Below, in pieces: positions 19,589 to 28,394 of a DNA stretch of 64,000 nt (position 1 is its first letter; every line of letters starts with the position of its first letter). The translations under genes and the position numbers were made by a program. The stretch is from Xanthomonas melonis (GTDB lineage Bacteria > Pseudomonadota > Gammaproteobacteria > Xanthomonadales > Xanthomonadaceae), in the NCBI RefSeq assembly GCF_020783655.1, contig NZ_JAJGQH010000001.1, forward strand, positions 186,001 through 250,000. The letters are read 5' to 3'. The notes below the pieces were generated by a model. The model was not told where the DNA came from, did no database searches, and saw only the letters and a program-made list of their open reading frames with translations.

Positions 19589-20179
19589 ATTTGGAGTTTG
19601 CAAGGGATTTCCAGTGTCGAGATCGAAGGAAGCCGGCAAGCATGGCTCGGCGTGCTGACCGGCTAGGCTGGGATGCGATTGATCGGCACGGGTGCCGACG
19701 TTCAACGCACGCCTTGGAGCGGCTAAACAGAACGTCGCAAGCAGTCGTCAGGCGGGTATGGACGGCGCGGAGGAACCGGAGTGTACGAGTGGTATGTGCC
19801 GATTCCGAGCACCGGCCGCGCCCGTCTGGCGGCTGCGCAGTAGTTTTGTTGGACGCTCTAATCCGTGTGGGTTTGCGTGGCCTGTTGATGATGGAGCGGG
19901 GGGATCGGACGAGGACGGCTGCGCACGTCCGTCGCCGCCGTTGCGGTTGGCGTGGTGATTGGTAATGCGGTTTGGCGGCAGCATGTCCGGATGTATGCTT
20001 GGACAACTGCTGTGCTACCCGGAGGCGCTTGTCACGAGGCACTCAGCGGCGGACCCGCCACGGGGCGATGAAGGCGCCATTGCGCGTGTGGTGAACTCCA
20101 ACTGTGCAGAGTTGTGCAAGACGCTAGCCATGGACACCGCAGCCATTGGCAGCTTACCGATCTTCCTGAGGAACCATGC
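19589..20179. other. Gene-free region between tetR and the Rap1a-like gene
   Basis: I see no convincing gene here. Several short open frames exist but none has a ribosome site, a coherent start or recognisable protein character. The stretch holds a dispersed repeat copy at 19719-19769. The last ~100 bases probably contain the promoter of the next gene. Confidence 0.5.
19719..19769 (+). repeat. Dispersed repeat, copy 2
   Basis: Similar to 17649-17698 over about 50 bases (CAGAACG, AGTCGTCAGG, GACGGCGCG in the same order). It continues into GAGGAACCGGAGTGTACGAG, a phrase not found in copy 1. Its intergenic position in both places suggests a non-coding repeat family. Confidence 0.55.
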
Positions 20180-20584
20180 ATGAGCTGTGCTGTCGTTTGC
20201 AGTAGTTTTCGAACGTTGGCTGCGATGCTGCTGTGCGCAGCGATGCCGGCAGCATGGGCGAGTCCGTCCGATGCCAGGCGCACCTGGATCCTCAGTGGAG
20301 CCGAGCTGGTGCAGGCGATGGAGGGCAAACTGGGCGATCCGGCGCACGATGGCCCTGCGCGGCGTCAGTTGTCGAGTGCGCGCGCGCGGGCCTATATCGA
20401 AGGGGTGGCCGATGCCACCAGCGGGGTGCGCTGGTGCGGGGCAGGGAAGGTGCTTCCGCACGAGCTGGTCGATCGGGTCTACACCTATCACCGGGGGTTG
20501 CCCGCCACGCAGCTGCAACAAAGTGCAGCGACGCTTGTGGTCGATGCCTTGGCACAGGCATTTCCCTGCGCTTCCAGGCCTTGA
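20180..20584 (+). CDS. Secreted Rap1a/Tai-family protein
   Basis: A 134-residue protein with a signal peptide ending MPAAWA (about residue 27). The mature part reads LSGAELVQAMEG, ARAYIEGVADATSGVRWC, LVDRVYTYHRGLP, and ends AQAFPC. The paired Cys (in VRWC and FPC) and the AYIxGVxDA block match the Rap1a/Tai domain of periplasmic immunity proteins that neutralise type VI amidase effectors. No effector or secretion gene is nearby, so it may be an orphan immunity protein or have a different periplasmic role. A GAGGAA ribosome site precedes the ATG. Confidence 0.75.
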   Translation: MSCAVVCSSFRTLAAMLLCAAMPAAWASPSDARRTWILSGAELVQAMEGKLGDPAHDGPARRQLSSARARAYIEGVADATSGVRWCGAGKVLPHELVDRVYTYHRGLPATQLQQSAATLVVDALAQAFPCASRP

Positions 20585-20748
20585 TTGGAGGTGCCTGCAT
20601 ACGTGGACGTGCGCTGCAGGAAGCAAGGCGCCAGATCCTGCCCTGCTCATGCGCGGGATGTCCTTGCAGATGAGCAGCGCGATGCGATGTTCGGCTGTCG
20701 CCTGCATCTCGTGTTGCAGCGCTTGCCGGGTGCGACCGCCGCGGCAAC

Positions 20749-20770
20749 AAAAAGCCGCGCGATGCGCGGC
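20749..20770 (-). terminator. Rho-independent terminator for the receptor/DUF8082 transcript
   Basis: On the minus strand a 7-bp GCCGCGC/GCGCGGC stem with a 3-base loop is followed by TTTTTG, about 29 bases after the stop of the gene ending at 20799. Confidence 0.75.
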
Positions 20771-20798
20771 CTGATGCACGACCCGCGGTGAATGCGCT

Positions 20799-21440
20799 TC
20801 AGCGGAGCTTGGCCAGTGCCACGCGGGCGTCGGCCATGAACTTCTGCGCTTCCTGCGGTGTCGCCAGATTGGCGGCGAGCTGGCTGAGTACCTGCTCGAT
20901 GTCGCTGGACGCTTCCCAGGCTTCGTCGCACAGCATGCCGGCGATGGGGCCGAGATAATTCAATGCGACTTTTTCCAGCACGCCGCGGACGCGCTCGTCT
21001 GGCGCGCCGGCGCCGCTGCTGGCGGACGCTGCAGGGGCAGGCGATGCCGCCGGTGCCGGTGCGGCTGCAGGCGCTGGAACAGATGCGGGCGTGGGCGCAG
21101 CCGGCGCGCGTGCCGGCGACGGTGCGCCACCGAGGTCCTGTTCGAACCCGCCCATCAGCCACTGACGCGAGTCCTCGCTCAATAGCGAGGGCTTGCCCAT
21201 GCCGGCGCCCGGATCGGCCTGGAAACGGGCCTTCGCTGCGCCGACCATGGTGAGCCGTTGCACCGCCTCGTCGTTGCGCAGCATGCGAAATACCACTTCC
21301 TCGATCTGCCCGGCGTTGATGCGGACGATGCAGGAATGGTTTTCCTCGGTGACGACGAACAGAAAGCCGGACGCCTTTTTCAATGCCAGCGCTCTGAGCT
21401 CGCGCAGGATCTCGATCAGCGGGCGGAATTCATTGGACAT
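20799..21440 (-). CDS. DUF8082-like protein with Pro/Ala linker, unknown function
   Basis: A 213-residue cytoplasmic protein. Residues 1-75 (RPLIEILRELRALALKKASGFLFVVTEENHSCIVRINAGQIEEV) look like a small beta-rich sensor domain of the kind seen in DUF4388-type proteins. Residues ~108-145 are a Pro/Ala linker. The helical C-terminus (VRGVLEKVALNYLGPIAGMLCDEAW) resembles DUF8082. It lies 44 bases downstream of a Cache-HAMP receptor gene that has no signalling domain, so the pair is probably co-transcribed and may function together. No enzymatic motif is visible. Confidence 0.7.
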   Translation of the reverse strand: MSNEFRPLIEILRELRALALKKASGFLFVVTEENHSCIVRINAGQIEEVVFRMLRNDEAVQRLTMVGAAKARFQADPGAGMGKPSLLSEDSRQWLMGGFEQDLGGAPSPARAPAAPTPASVPAPAAAPAPAASPAPAASASSGAGAPDERVRGVLEKVALNYLGPIAGMLCDEAWEASSDIEQVLSQLAANLATPQEAQKFMADARVALAKLR

Positions 21441-21484
21441 GGCGTCTTCCTGGCGTCGTCTGGTACGGAGGCATCTGCAGTGGC

Positions 21485-22612
21485 TCAGCGCTTGCTCAGC
21501 CGCTCCATGGCCAGGCGGACACTATTGGACAGGCGCGAAATGGCACGTGCCAGGGTGCCGATTTCGTCCTTGAGATTGACCTCGGCGATGGTGTGGTTCC
21601 ATTTGCCCAGGCTGAGTTCTTCGGCCACGGTGGTCAGGTGCTGGATGGGGCGCAACACGCGGCTCCAGATCAGCGCCCACTGCAGGCCGAGCAGCAAGGC
21701 GCAGACCAGCAGGCCGATACCGGCGATCCACAGGGACTGACGCACGATGACGCCGTTGACATCGCTCTTGGGGTACGCCGACACCAGGGTGAAGCCCCAA
21801 TCGGGCACTTCCTGCTTGGTCACGACCCAGTCGTCCGGCGTTTCCTTGACGATGCGCTCGATGGTGGCGGTGTCGGTGGTCGCGCCGGTGGTCGACTGGA
21901 AGCGCAGCTTGTTCTTGCTGTCGAAGACGGCGATGAAGCCGGAATCGAGCACGCGACGGCTGCTGACCACGTTCTCCAGGGCCTGGGTGTCGGCCTTGTA
22001 GCCAACGTACCATGCGCCGATCACGCGCTTGTCGCTGCCGGCGAAGATCGGCTCGTAGCCGGTGACATACGGGTTGCCGAGGATGTCGACCACGCCGTAG
22101 AAGCTTTCGCCGTTACGCAGCTTGGCGGCTGCCTGGCCAGTGGGATCGAGCACGGTGCCGATGGCGCGGCTGCCGTCGTCCTTCTTGACGTTGGTGGAAA
22201 TGCGCACGAAATCGTCGCCGGTGCGCGAGAACAGCGTGGCGGTGCCTTCGTGGATGGCGGTCACGTCGTCGAGCATGCTGAAGTCGTTGGCCTGCGGGCG
22301 CTGACCCAGCAACAGATCGTTGGCGTTGCGGTCTGCGACGCGGATCTCGTTGCCCAGGCTCGGCGCGCCGTGCGCGTTGGCTTCCTTGCGCAACTGGCGC
22401 ATCGAGGAATTCACACGGTCCAGCATCATCGAGCGGGTGACGGCGAACAGGGTCTGCAAGGACACCGACTGGCGCTCGATGGAGTCGCCGGCCTCGAACC
22501 TGACCCGGTTCGCTTCGGTAATGGCCAGAATGACCGTCAGTGCCACCACCACGACCAGCACCAAGGCCAGCACCGGCAGCAGCAGGCGCACCCGCAAAGA
22601 GTGACGAAGCAT
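21485..22612 (-). CDS. Cache-HAMP membrane receptor lacking an output domain
   Basis: A 375-residue protein: N-terminal membrane helix (about 10-30), a large periplasmic region (about 31-295) with the Cache-type hallmarks YGVVDILGNPYVTGYEPI and IGAWYVGY, a second membrane helix (about 297-318) and a HAMP domain (about 320-370, RVLRPIQHLTTVAEELSLGKW then DEIGTLARAISRLS). It ends there, with no methyl-accepting, kinase or GGDEF domain. The end is a clean stop, not an obvious frameshift: I see no output-domain remnant downstream before the next gene. Its partner is probably the DUF8082-like protein encoded just downstream. Confidence 0.85.
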   Translation of the reverse strand: MLRHSLRVRLLLPVLALVLVVVVALTVILAITEANRVRFEAGDSIERQSVSLQTLFAVTRSMMLDRVNSSMRQLRKEANAHGAPSLGNEIRVADRNANDLLLGQRPQANDFSMLDDVTAIHEGTATLFSRTGDDFVRISTNVKKDDGSRAIGTVLDPTGQAAAKLRNGESFYGVVDILGNPYVTGYEPIFAGSDKRVIGAWYVGYKADTQALENVVSSRRVLDSGFIAVFDSKNKLRFQSTTGATTDTATIERIVKETPDDWVVTKQEVPDWGFTLVSAYPKSDVNGVIVRQSLWIAGIGLLVCALLLGLQWALIWSRVLRPIQHLTTVAEELSLGKWNHTIAEVNLKDEIGTLARAISRLSNSVRLAMERLSKR

Positions 22613-23021
22613 CGCAATTCCCCTGAACGCGTTTAAAAGATGAAGCGACTGACGCCGAAGCGAGGTACGGCGGTTTGGTCTAGCCCTTATCGGCCATCAG
22701 TGACGGTGCTGAAGCGGCCCCCATGCCGCACGCGGTGCATACGATAGCCTAAGCCGATGCCTTTGACAGTACGGCTCGATCGCGGCGTGTGCCTGGCGTT
22801 CAAGAACCGTGGACGGTGTGGCACCCCGTCGGCCATAGTGCGGGATGAAGCTCACCGTCGATGCGCGCCCGGATCGGCGTTGGCGGCTGCGGGATGGCCG
22901 GATGCCGCACTCCGCTCGTTGCGCGCGGGCGCCGAAGCGAGCGCGTGCGCTGTGTGCGTGGTTCCTGGCGCCGGCAGTCCGGCGTCTCGGGTTCGACTCG
23001 CAAGTCGCGGTCCGTCCCCGC
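22613..23021. other. Gene-free region upstream of the Cache-HAMP gene
   Basis: About 400 bases with no gene I can support on either strand. It is the region downstream of the LuxR regulator gene and upstream of the receptor gene, so it should hold the receptor promoter. I see no clear terminator or repeat in it. Confidence 0.4.
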
Positions 23022-23663
23022 TCAGGTGTCCAGCGACAGGATGCCGCGGCGCAGGGCCACCGTGACGGCATGCGTACGGTCGCGCACGCCCAGCTTGCCC
23101 AGGATGTTCTTCATATGCGCCTTGACCGTCTCTTCGGAGATCGCCAGGGCATTGCCGATCTGCTTGTTGGAACAGCCGGTGGCGACCAGGCTCAGTACTT
23201 CGGTCTCGCGGGCGGAGAGCGCATCGTCGAGTACATGCGCGGCGATGTTCTCGGCCACCGAGGCGGGCACCTGGCGGCGCTGACCGCGGCGCACGTCGCG
23301 AATGGTGTCGATCAGCTCGCGCCGCAGCGCGCTCTTGAGCAGGTAGCCGCAGGCGCCTGCCTGCAATGCGCGCACCGCACGCACGTCGCCGGTATAGGTG
23401 GTCAGCACGATGACCTTGGCCAGCGGGTCGACGCGGCGGATACGCTGGATGGCTTCCACGCCGTCCACGCGCGGCATCTGCAGATCCATCAGCACCACGT
23501 CGGGGCGCAGGCTGGCATAGCAGGCAACTGCCTGCTCGCCATCTTCGGCTTCGCCCACGACGCGCATGTCGCATTCGGCGGCCAGCATGGCGCTCAGGCC
23601 GTCGCGCAGCAGCGGGTGATCGTCCACCACCAGGACGTGGGTCGGTCGGACCAGTTCAGCCAT
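23022..23663 (-). CDS. NarL/LuxR-family response regulator
   Basis: A 213-residue regulator: receiver domain (about 8-125, VLVVDDHPLLRDG, phosphoacceptor Asp in VVLMDLQMP near residue 59, Lys in GYLLKSALR) and a LuxR helix-turn-helix (about 145-210, LSARETEVLSLVATGCSNKQIG, ISEETVKAHMKNILGKL). I chose the ATG at 23663, which overlaps the 3' end of the kinase gene by 8 bases. This indicates translational coupling and makes the propeller kinase its cognate partner. Confidence 0.95.
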   Translation of the reverse strand: MAELVRPTHVLVVDDHPLLRDGLSAMLAAECDMRVVGEAEDGEQAVACYASLRPDVVLMDLQMPRVDGVEAIQRIRRVDPLAKVIVLTTYTGDVRAVRALQAGACGYLLKSALRRELIDTIRDVRRGQRRQVPASVAENIAAHVLDDALSARETEVLSLVATGCSNKQIGNALAISEETVKAHMKNILGKLGVRDRTHAVTVALRRGILSLDT

Positions 23664-26600
23664 CGCGGCGCTCCGTGGGTGATACGTGTCGAAATGGCCA
23701 CCACCAGCGTGGCGGGCTGGCATAGGCGGTACGCGCGGGCAGTGCGATCTGGATTTCGGTGCCGCTGCCAGGACGCGACCACAACTGCATCTTGGCGCCG
23801 ATCCGCTGCGCGCGTTCCTGCATGCCGGTCAGCCCCCAGTGCCCGGTGCGGGCGTGACCATGCAAGACATCCGGATCCAGGCCGCGGCCATCGTCGCGGA
23901 TGCGCATGACGAAGTCACGTGAACCGTAACGCAGTTCCAGCGCGATGCGGCTGGCGTTCGCATGCCGGTCGGCATTGGCCAGGGCTTCGCGGCCCAGTTG
24001 GAACAATTCGTCGGCCACCAGCGGACGCAGCGCCATCACCCGTCCTTGCACCGACACCTGCAGCTCGGCCGCGCGCGCTGACACGCTCGCGCTGCGGGCG
24101 CGTTGCAACGCTGCAGCAAGCCCTTCGCGCAGGCCGTGGCTGTCGCGCAGGCCGTTGACCCGTTCGCGGCCTTCGACCAGCGCGGTCTCGGCCAGATCCA
24201 CCGCATGTTCCAGCTCGCGCCGGCGCGGGTCGTCGCAGGGCAGCGACCGGCTGGCGACATGCAGGCGCAGGATCAGCCCCTGGGTACCCTGCAGCAGGGT
24301 GTCGTGCAGTTCGCGGGCGATGCGCTCGCGTTCGCGATAGCGCTCTTCCAGGCGCGCGCGCAGCCGGCCGGCCACATGCCGGGTGCGCAGGCGCCAGGCG
24401 ACCGCAAGCGCGAGCAGCGCGGCCAGGACGCCACAGAGCCTGAACTGCCAGGTCTGCACGAACGCGGCATCGATGACGAAGTCCAGCGTGTCGCCACGTT
24501 CGTTCCAGACGCCATCGTCGTTGGCGGCGACGATACGGAAGCGATACCGTCCCGGCGCAAGATTGGTATAGAACGCCTCGTTGCGATTGCCGGCGTCCTG
24601 CCATTGCGCGTCGACACCTTCGAGGCGGTAGCGAAAGCGCACCCGTTCGGGCCGGGTCAGGCTGACCGCGTCGTACCCGATGCGCAGGCGGTCGGTCCAT
24701 TGCGGCAGGTGCAGGCCTTGCGTGCGCGGGTAGGGCCGATCGTTGGCCACCACATCGGTAATGAAGACATCCGGTGCGGTGGGGTTGCGGTGGGTCTGCT
24801 CGGGGTCCAGCCAGGCCAGGCCTTGATTGGTGGTGAACCACAACAGGCCATCGGCAGCGGCGTGGGCGGTGGGTACCGGCGAAGCCTGTTGGGCGACGCC
24901 GGGCAAGCCGTCCAGGGTGTCGTACACGCGCAGCGCGGGGCTGACCACGCCGGTGCGGACGCTGTCCTGCAGGGCGCGTTGCGGCAGTTGCACCACGCCG
25001 CGGTTGCCGTTCAACCACAGCGTGCCGCGGCGATCCTGCACGATGCCGGTGATGCCTTGCAGGAGCGGATCGGCCTGGTCGGCCACCCGACGGAAGCGAC
25101 CATCGGCGCCGAGCGCGGCCAGGCCGGTTTCGCCGGCGACCAGCGTGAGTGCGGCGCTGTGCCAGATCGCAGTGATCGGGCCGACCGCCAGACCCTGCCT
25201 GGCCCCATACCGCTTCGGTCGCCGGCCCTGCAGCATCCGCACCTCACCGTTGACGGTGCCCACCCACAGGCTGCCGTCGGGTGCGATGGTCAGTACCGAA
25301 CAGGCGGTGTCCTGCGCATCGGCGAGCGGCAGCCAGCGTTGGCCATCGAAGACGGCTGGGCCACTGGCGTCGGGGCATACCCATGGACGGCGGCGGTCAT
25401 CGACTGCGAATGCGCGGATGGCTCCGGTCGGCACGTCATGCGGCAGCGTCACCCTGTGCGGACGGCCATCCTGGACGTGCAGCAGCGACTGTTCCCCGAG
25501 CACCCAGGCATCGAGATCGGGCGGGATGGCCAGCGCGGTGGTCCGCGTGTCTGGCGACGCGGCGCGCTGCAGTCGCGCGAGGCGCTCGCGGCTCAGCGCC
25601 AGCAGGCGCCCATCGCGCAGGCTGGCCAGCAGCGGGCGCGACGAAGTGCCTGGCAATGCTTCGAAGGTGGCCACCGCCATGGCCTGGCCTGGCAGCAACG
25701 GCGCCAGAGGAAGCAATGCGCGGTGCCGGAAGCGGTTGAGTCCCAGGTTGGTGCCCGCCCACAGATTGCCTTCGCGATCTTCCAGCAAGGGCCCGGCAGT
25801 GGCCGAGGTCAGCCCCTGCGCAGCGCTGAAGCGTTCCGGTCTGGCGCCGGGCGCCGCAGGTGTGGCGATGCGGAACAGCCCGTGCGCGGCGTAATCGCTA
25901 CCCCACAACGCGCCATCGCGCATGAAGCGGATGCGCCGTGCGAACAGCCCGGGAAATGCGGGCCGTGCGCGCGCGTTCGCCGGCAGCAGCGCACCGCGTG
26001 TATCGGTCAGTGCGAACACGCCACGCGACGGGTCGGCGACCCACACCGCACCGTCCGGGCTTTCGGCCAGGGTGGCGTAGTGGCCAACGCTCTGGCCGCT
26101 GGGGGCAAACCGTGCCGCACCCGGCCACAGCGACAGAATCTGCACCCCGTCGCTGACCCACAGCACGCCGCGGCGATCGCGCAGCAGCCACTGCGCGCGA
26201 TCGCGCAAGTAGCCCCATTCCGGGCCGGCACGATGCCAGCGCTTGCCGTCGAACCAGCACAGGCCGCCGTCGCTGGCTGCCCACAGCCGTCCGCTGCCAT
26301 CGCGCTCGATCCGGAACACCATGCCGGCCGGCACGTCCTTGCCGGCGGCGAAATGGGTGAGGTGGCCGTCGGCCAGGCGGTCGATGCCGGCGTTGAAGTA
26401 GCCGATCCAGGCCGTGCCGTCCGGCTGCAACGACAGCGCGGTCATGTTGTGCGAGGCGTAGGTCTGGCCGACCGGCGGCGCCTGCCGGGTGAAATGTTCG
26501 CCGTCGAACTGGAACAGACCGAAACCGGTCGCCAACCACAGGGGGCCGGTATCGGCTTGCTGGATGTCCCAGATATCGGCCGGCGCGCCGCGCTCGGTGC

Positions 26601-26760
26601 TCCAGGCGGTGTGATGGAATTGCAGCAGTCCCGCGCGACCGGAGGCGACGCCGGCCGCCTGTGCGGGCGCGCACGCCAGTAGGCAGGCGCACAGCATTGC
26701 CCATATCGCAACACGCAGGCGAGACGATGCTGGCGATGGAATGACAGGCTCATGCGGCAT
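23656..26760 (-). CDS. Beta-propeller sensor histidine kinase
   Basis: A 1034-residue kinase. A signal peptide (residues 1-37, ending APAQAAG) is followed by a long periplasmic domain of two-component propeller repeats (about 45-660, recurring DRRGxLWV and GSLWVGT blades), a Y_Y_Y domain (about 680-765, FRYRLEGVDAQWQDAG, LAPGRYRFRIVAAN), one membrane helix (about 770-790), a HisKA_3 domain with phosphoacceptor RELHDTLLQG (about 815-825) and an HATPase domain (about 900-1010, DDGRGLDPD, GLTGMQERA). Such kinases sense periplasmic polymers or oligosaccharides in other bacteria; the ligand is unknown here. The ATG at 26760 gives a proper signal peptide. Confidence 0.93.
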   Translation of the reverse strand: MPHEPVIPSPASSRLRVAIWAMLCACLLACAPAQAAGVASGRAGLLQFHHTAWSTERGAPADIWDIQQADTGPLWLATGFGLFQFDGEHFTRQAPPVGQTYASHNMTALSLQPDGTAWIGYFNAGIDRLADGHLTHFAAGKDVPAGMVFRIERDGSGRLWAASDGGLCWFDGKRWHRAGPEWGYLRDRAQWLLRDRRGVLWVSDGVQILSLWPGAARFAPSGQSVGHYATLAESPDGAVWVADPSRGVFALTDTRGALLPANARARPAFPGLFARRIRFMRDGALWGSDYAAHGLFRIATPAAPGARPERFSAAQGLTSATAGPLLEDREGNLWAGTNLGLNRFRHRALLPLAPLLPGQAMAVATFEALPGTSSRPLLASLRDGRLLALSRERLARLQRAASPDTRTTALAIPPDLDAWVLGEQSLLHVQDGRPHRVTLPHDVPTGAIRAFAVDDRRRPWVCPDASGPAVFDGQRWLPLADAQDTACSVLTIAPDGSLWVGTVNGEVRMLQGRRPKRYGARQGLAVGPITAIWHSAALTLVAGETGLAALGADGRFRRVADQADPLLQGITGIVQDRRGTLWLNGNRGVVQLPQRALQDSVRTGVVSPALRVYDTLDGLPGVAQQASPVPTAHAAADGLLWFTTNQGLAWLDPEQTHRNPTAPDVFITDVVANDRPYPRTQGLHLPQWTDRLRIGYDAVSLTRPERVRFRYRLEGVDAQWQDAGNRNEAFYTNLAPGRYRFRIVAANDDGVWNERGDTLDFVIDAAFVQTWQFRLCGVLAALLALAVAWRLRTRHVAGRLRARLEERYRERERIARELHDTLLQGTQGLILRLHVASRSLPCDDPRRRELEHAVDLAETALVEGRERVNGLRDSHGLREGLAAALQRARSASVSARAAELQVSVQGRVMALRPLVADELFQLGREALANADRHANASRIALELRYGSRDFVMRIRDDGRGLDPDVLHGHARTGHWGLTGMQERAQRIGAKMQLWSRPGSGTEIQIALPARTAYASPPRWWWPFRHVSPTERRDG

Positions 26761-27221
26761 CGCGGCATTGTCGGGCGAGATCGAGGGAAGCACCAACACC
26801 TCTTTCGGGGGAGCGACGTGGACCGCCCGATCGGTTACGCAGGTGGCGGGCGATTGCATCGCGCGGCGGCTGGCTGTCGCGCAGCGTGCGTGCGCTACCA
26901 GGCGGGTGCACTGTCGGCGGTGGAAGCGGAGCGGCATCGTGGAGGTGCTCAATGGCGGTGGCGTTCGCCTGTCTGCCGTGTTGCGGAATGCATCGGTGCC
27001 AGGCGCCGCATCGCACCGAACGCCGATGTTGCCAGCAGCGCTCGGGCCGGCGTTGCCATCGCGATTGGCACACGCCCGCCCCCCGAAAGAGTGAGCGATC
27101 GGCCTCACCATCAGGGGTGGGGCGATCGGCTTGGCCGCCGCACCATGGCCGCATTCCTTACCAGAGACGCCGTATGGCAGGTCCGTTTCTCGCTGTGCGT
27201 CCCGACGCAGAGGTTGGCTGC
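26761..27221. promoter_or_regulatory. Divergent promoter region between the propeller kinase and AraC operon
   Basis: The region has no convincing gene. A 12-base sequence CCCCCGAAAGAG occurs twice, once facing each divergent gene: on the minus strand at 26811-26800, 40 bases before the kinase start, and on the plus strand at 27079-27090, 84-132 bases before the AraC start. The two sites are in the same orientation relative to their genes, so they may bind one regulator. Confidence 0.45.
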
Positions 27222-27647
27222 ATGTCGTTGCCGCATGCCACGCGGGCACGCGCCGTGGCCAGGGCGCTGCACTACATCGACACGCATCTGTGCGAGCCCA
27301 TCTGCGTGACGCAACTGGCTGGCGCTGCGTGCATGAGCCGCTTCCATTTCGCACGCGTGTTCCGTGAGGCGACCGGCGCCAGCCCCATGGAGTATCTGCG
27401 CCAGTGTCGGCTCGAGCGCGCGCAGGCAATGCTTCGCGAGGGCCGCCACACCATCAGCCAGATCGCCACCGACCTGTGCTTCTTCGACCAGAGCCACTTC
27501 GTGCGCAGCTTCCGCAACGCCACCGGCTGCACGCCGGCACGCTTCGCTGCGCGAGTGGCCATCGATAACGGCTCAAGCGCATTCCAGGCGTCGGCACCGC
27601 GGTGCACTGCGCCTGGCTTTTCCCCTTCCCTGGAGCACCCGACATGA
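27222..27647 (+). CDS. AraC-family transcriptional regulator, DNA-binding domain only
   Basis: A short (141-residue) AraC protein consisting of the two helix-turn-helix motifs (about residues 10-110): VTQLAGAACMSRFHFARVFREATGASP and ISQIATDLCFFDQSHFVRSFRNATGCTPA. There is no room for the usual N-terminal ligand-binding domain. An alternative ATG at 27174 would add 16 residues. Its stop overlaps the next start as ATGA, so it heads an operon. It may act as a constitutive or partner-dependent activator of that operon, like SoxS/MarA-type single-domain regulators; that role is inferred. Confidence 0.9.
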   Translation: MSLPHATRARAVARALHYIDTHLCEPICVTQLAGAACMSRFHFARVFREATGASPMEYLRQCRLERAQAMLREGRHTISQIATDLCFFDQSHFVRSFRNATGCTPARFAARVAIDNGSSAFQASAPRCTAPGFSPSLEHPT

Positions 27648-28300
27648 GCATCGCCACCGCCGTTCCCGGCAAAACCCTGTTGTCTCCCGGCGATCACGCC
27701 CTGATCCTGATCGATCATCAGTCGCAGATGGCGTTCGCCACGCACACCATCGACATCTCGGCGCTGCGCAACAACGTCGCCTTGATCGCCAAGGGCGCCA
27801 AGGGTTTCGAGGTCCCGGTGATCCTGACGACAGTGGCGGAGAAGTCCTTCTCCGGACCGTTGTTTCCCGAATTGCCGGAGATCTTCCCGGGTGAGCCGGT
27901 GCTGGACCGCACCAGCATGAATGCCTGGGAGGACCAGGCGGTGATCGATCGCGTCAACAGGATCGGCAAGCAACGCCTGGTCATCGCCGGGCTGTGGACC
28001 AGCGTTTGCATCGTCGGGCCGACGCTGTCGGCGATCGAGCAGGGCTTCGAGGTCTATGTCGTCACCGATGCCTGCGGCGATGTCAGCGACGAAGCGCACG
28101 AACGCGCGGTGGCCCGCATGCAGCAGGCCGGTGCGGTGCCGATCACCAGTGTGCAATATCTGCTGGAGCTGCAGCGCGATTGGGCGCGCGGCGACACCTA
28201 CGAGCTCACTACCGGCATCGCACGCGCGCACGCCGGCGGCTATGGCATCGGCATCCAGTACGCCAAGAGCATGTTCGGCGCGCAGGAAGGCGGGCATTGA
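27644..28300 (+). CDS. YcaC-like isochorismatase-family hydrolase
   Basis: A 218-residue cysteine hydrolase of the isochorismatase-like superfamily. The catalytic triad candidates are Asp in ALILIDHQSQM (about 27), Lys in the central region and Cys in VIAGLWTSVCIV (about 124). The overall pattern, including ALSAIEQGFEVYVVTDACGD and ELQRDWARG, is closest to E. coli YcaC, an amidohydrolase-like protein of unknown substrate. It overlaps the AraC stop by ATGA and precedes an amidohydrolase gene, suggesting stepwise hydrolysis of an amide compound, which is inference. Confidence 0.88.
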   Translation: MSIATAVPGKTLLSPGDHALILIDHQSQMAFATHTIDISALRNNVALIAKGAKGFEVPVILTTVAEKSFSGPLFPELPEIFPGEPVLDRTSMNAWEDQAVIDRVNRIGKQRLVIAGLWTSVCIVGPTLSAIEQGFEVYVVTDACGDVSDEAHERAVARMQQAGAVPITSVQYLLELQRDWARGDTYELTTGIARAHAGGYGIGIQYAKSMFGAQEGGH

Positions 28301-28394
28301 GCGCATCCACAGCACGCGGCATGCATGGCCCTGCGGCGGCGCTGCCGATGCTGCGTCTTGCCGACGGCGGATTCCTGCGCAGGCGCGGTGCGAC

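Noticed and set aside
23594..23782. Short minus-strand frame overlapping the LuxR regulator start
   Set aside because: Out of frame with both the kinase and the regulator; no ribosome site and no domain.
24103..26682. About 860-codon plus-strand frame opposite the propeller kinase
   Set aside because: Kinase domains are unmistakable on the minus strand. The opposite frame has no start context and Gln/Arg/Gly-rich shadow composition.
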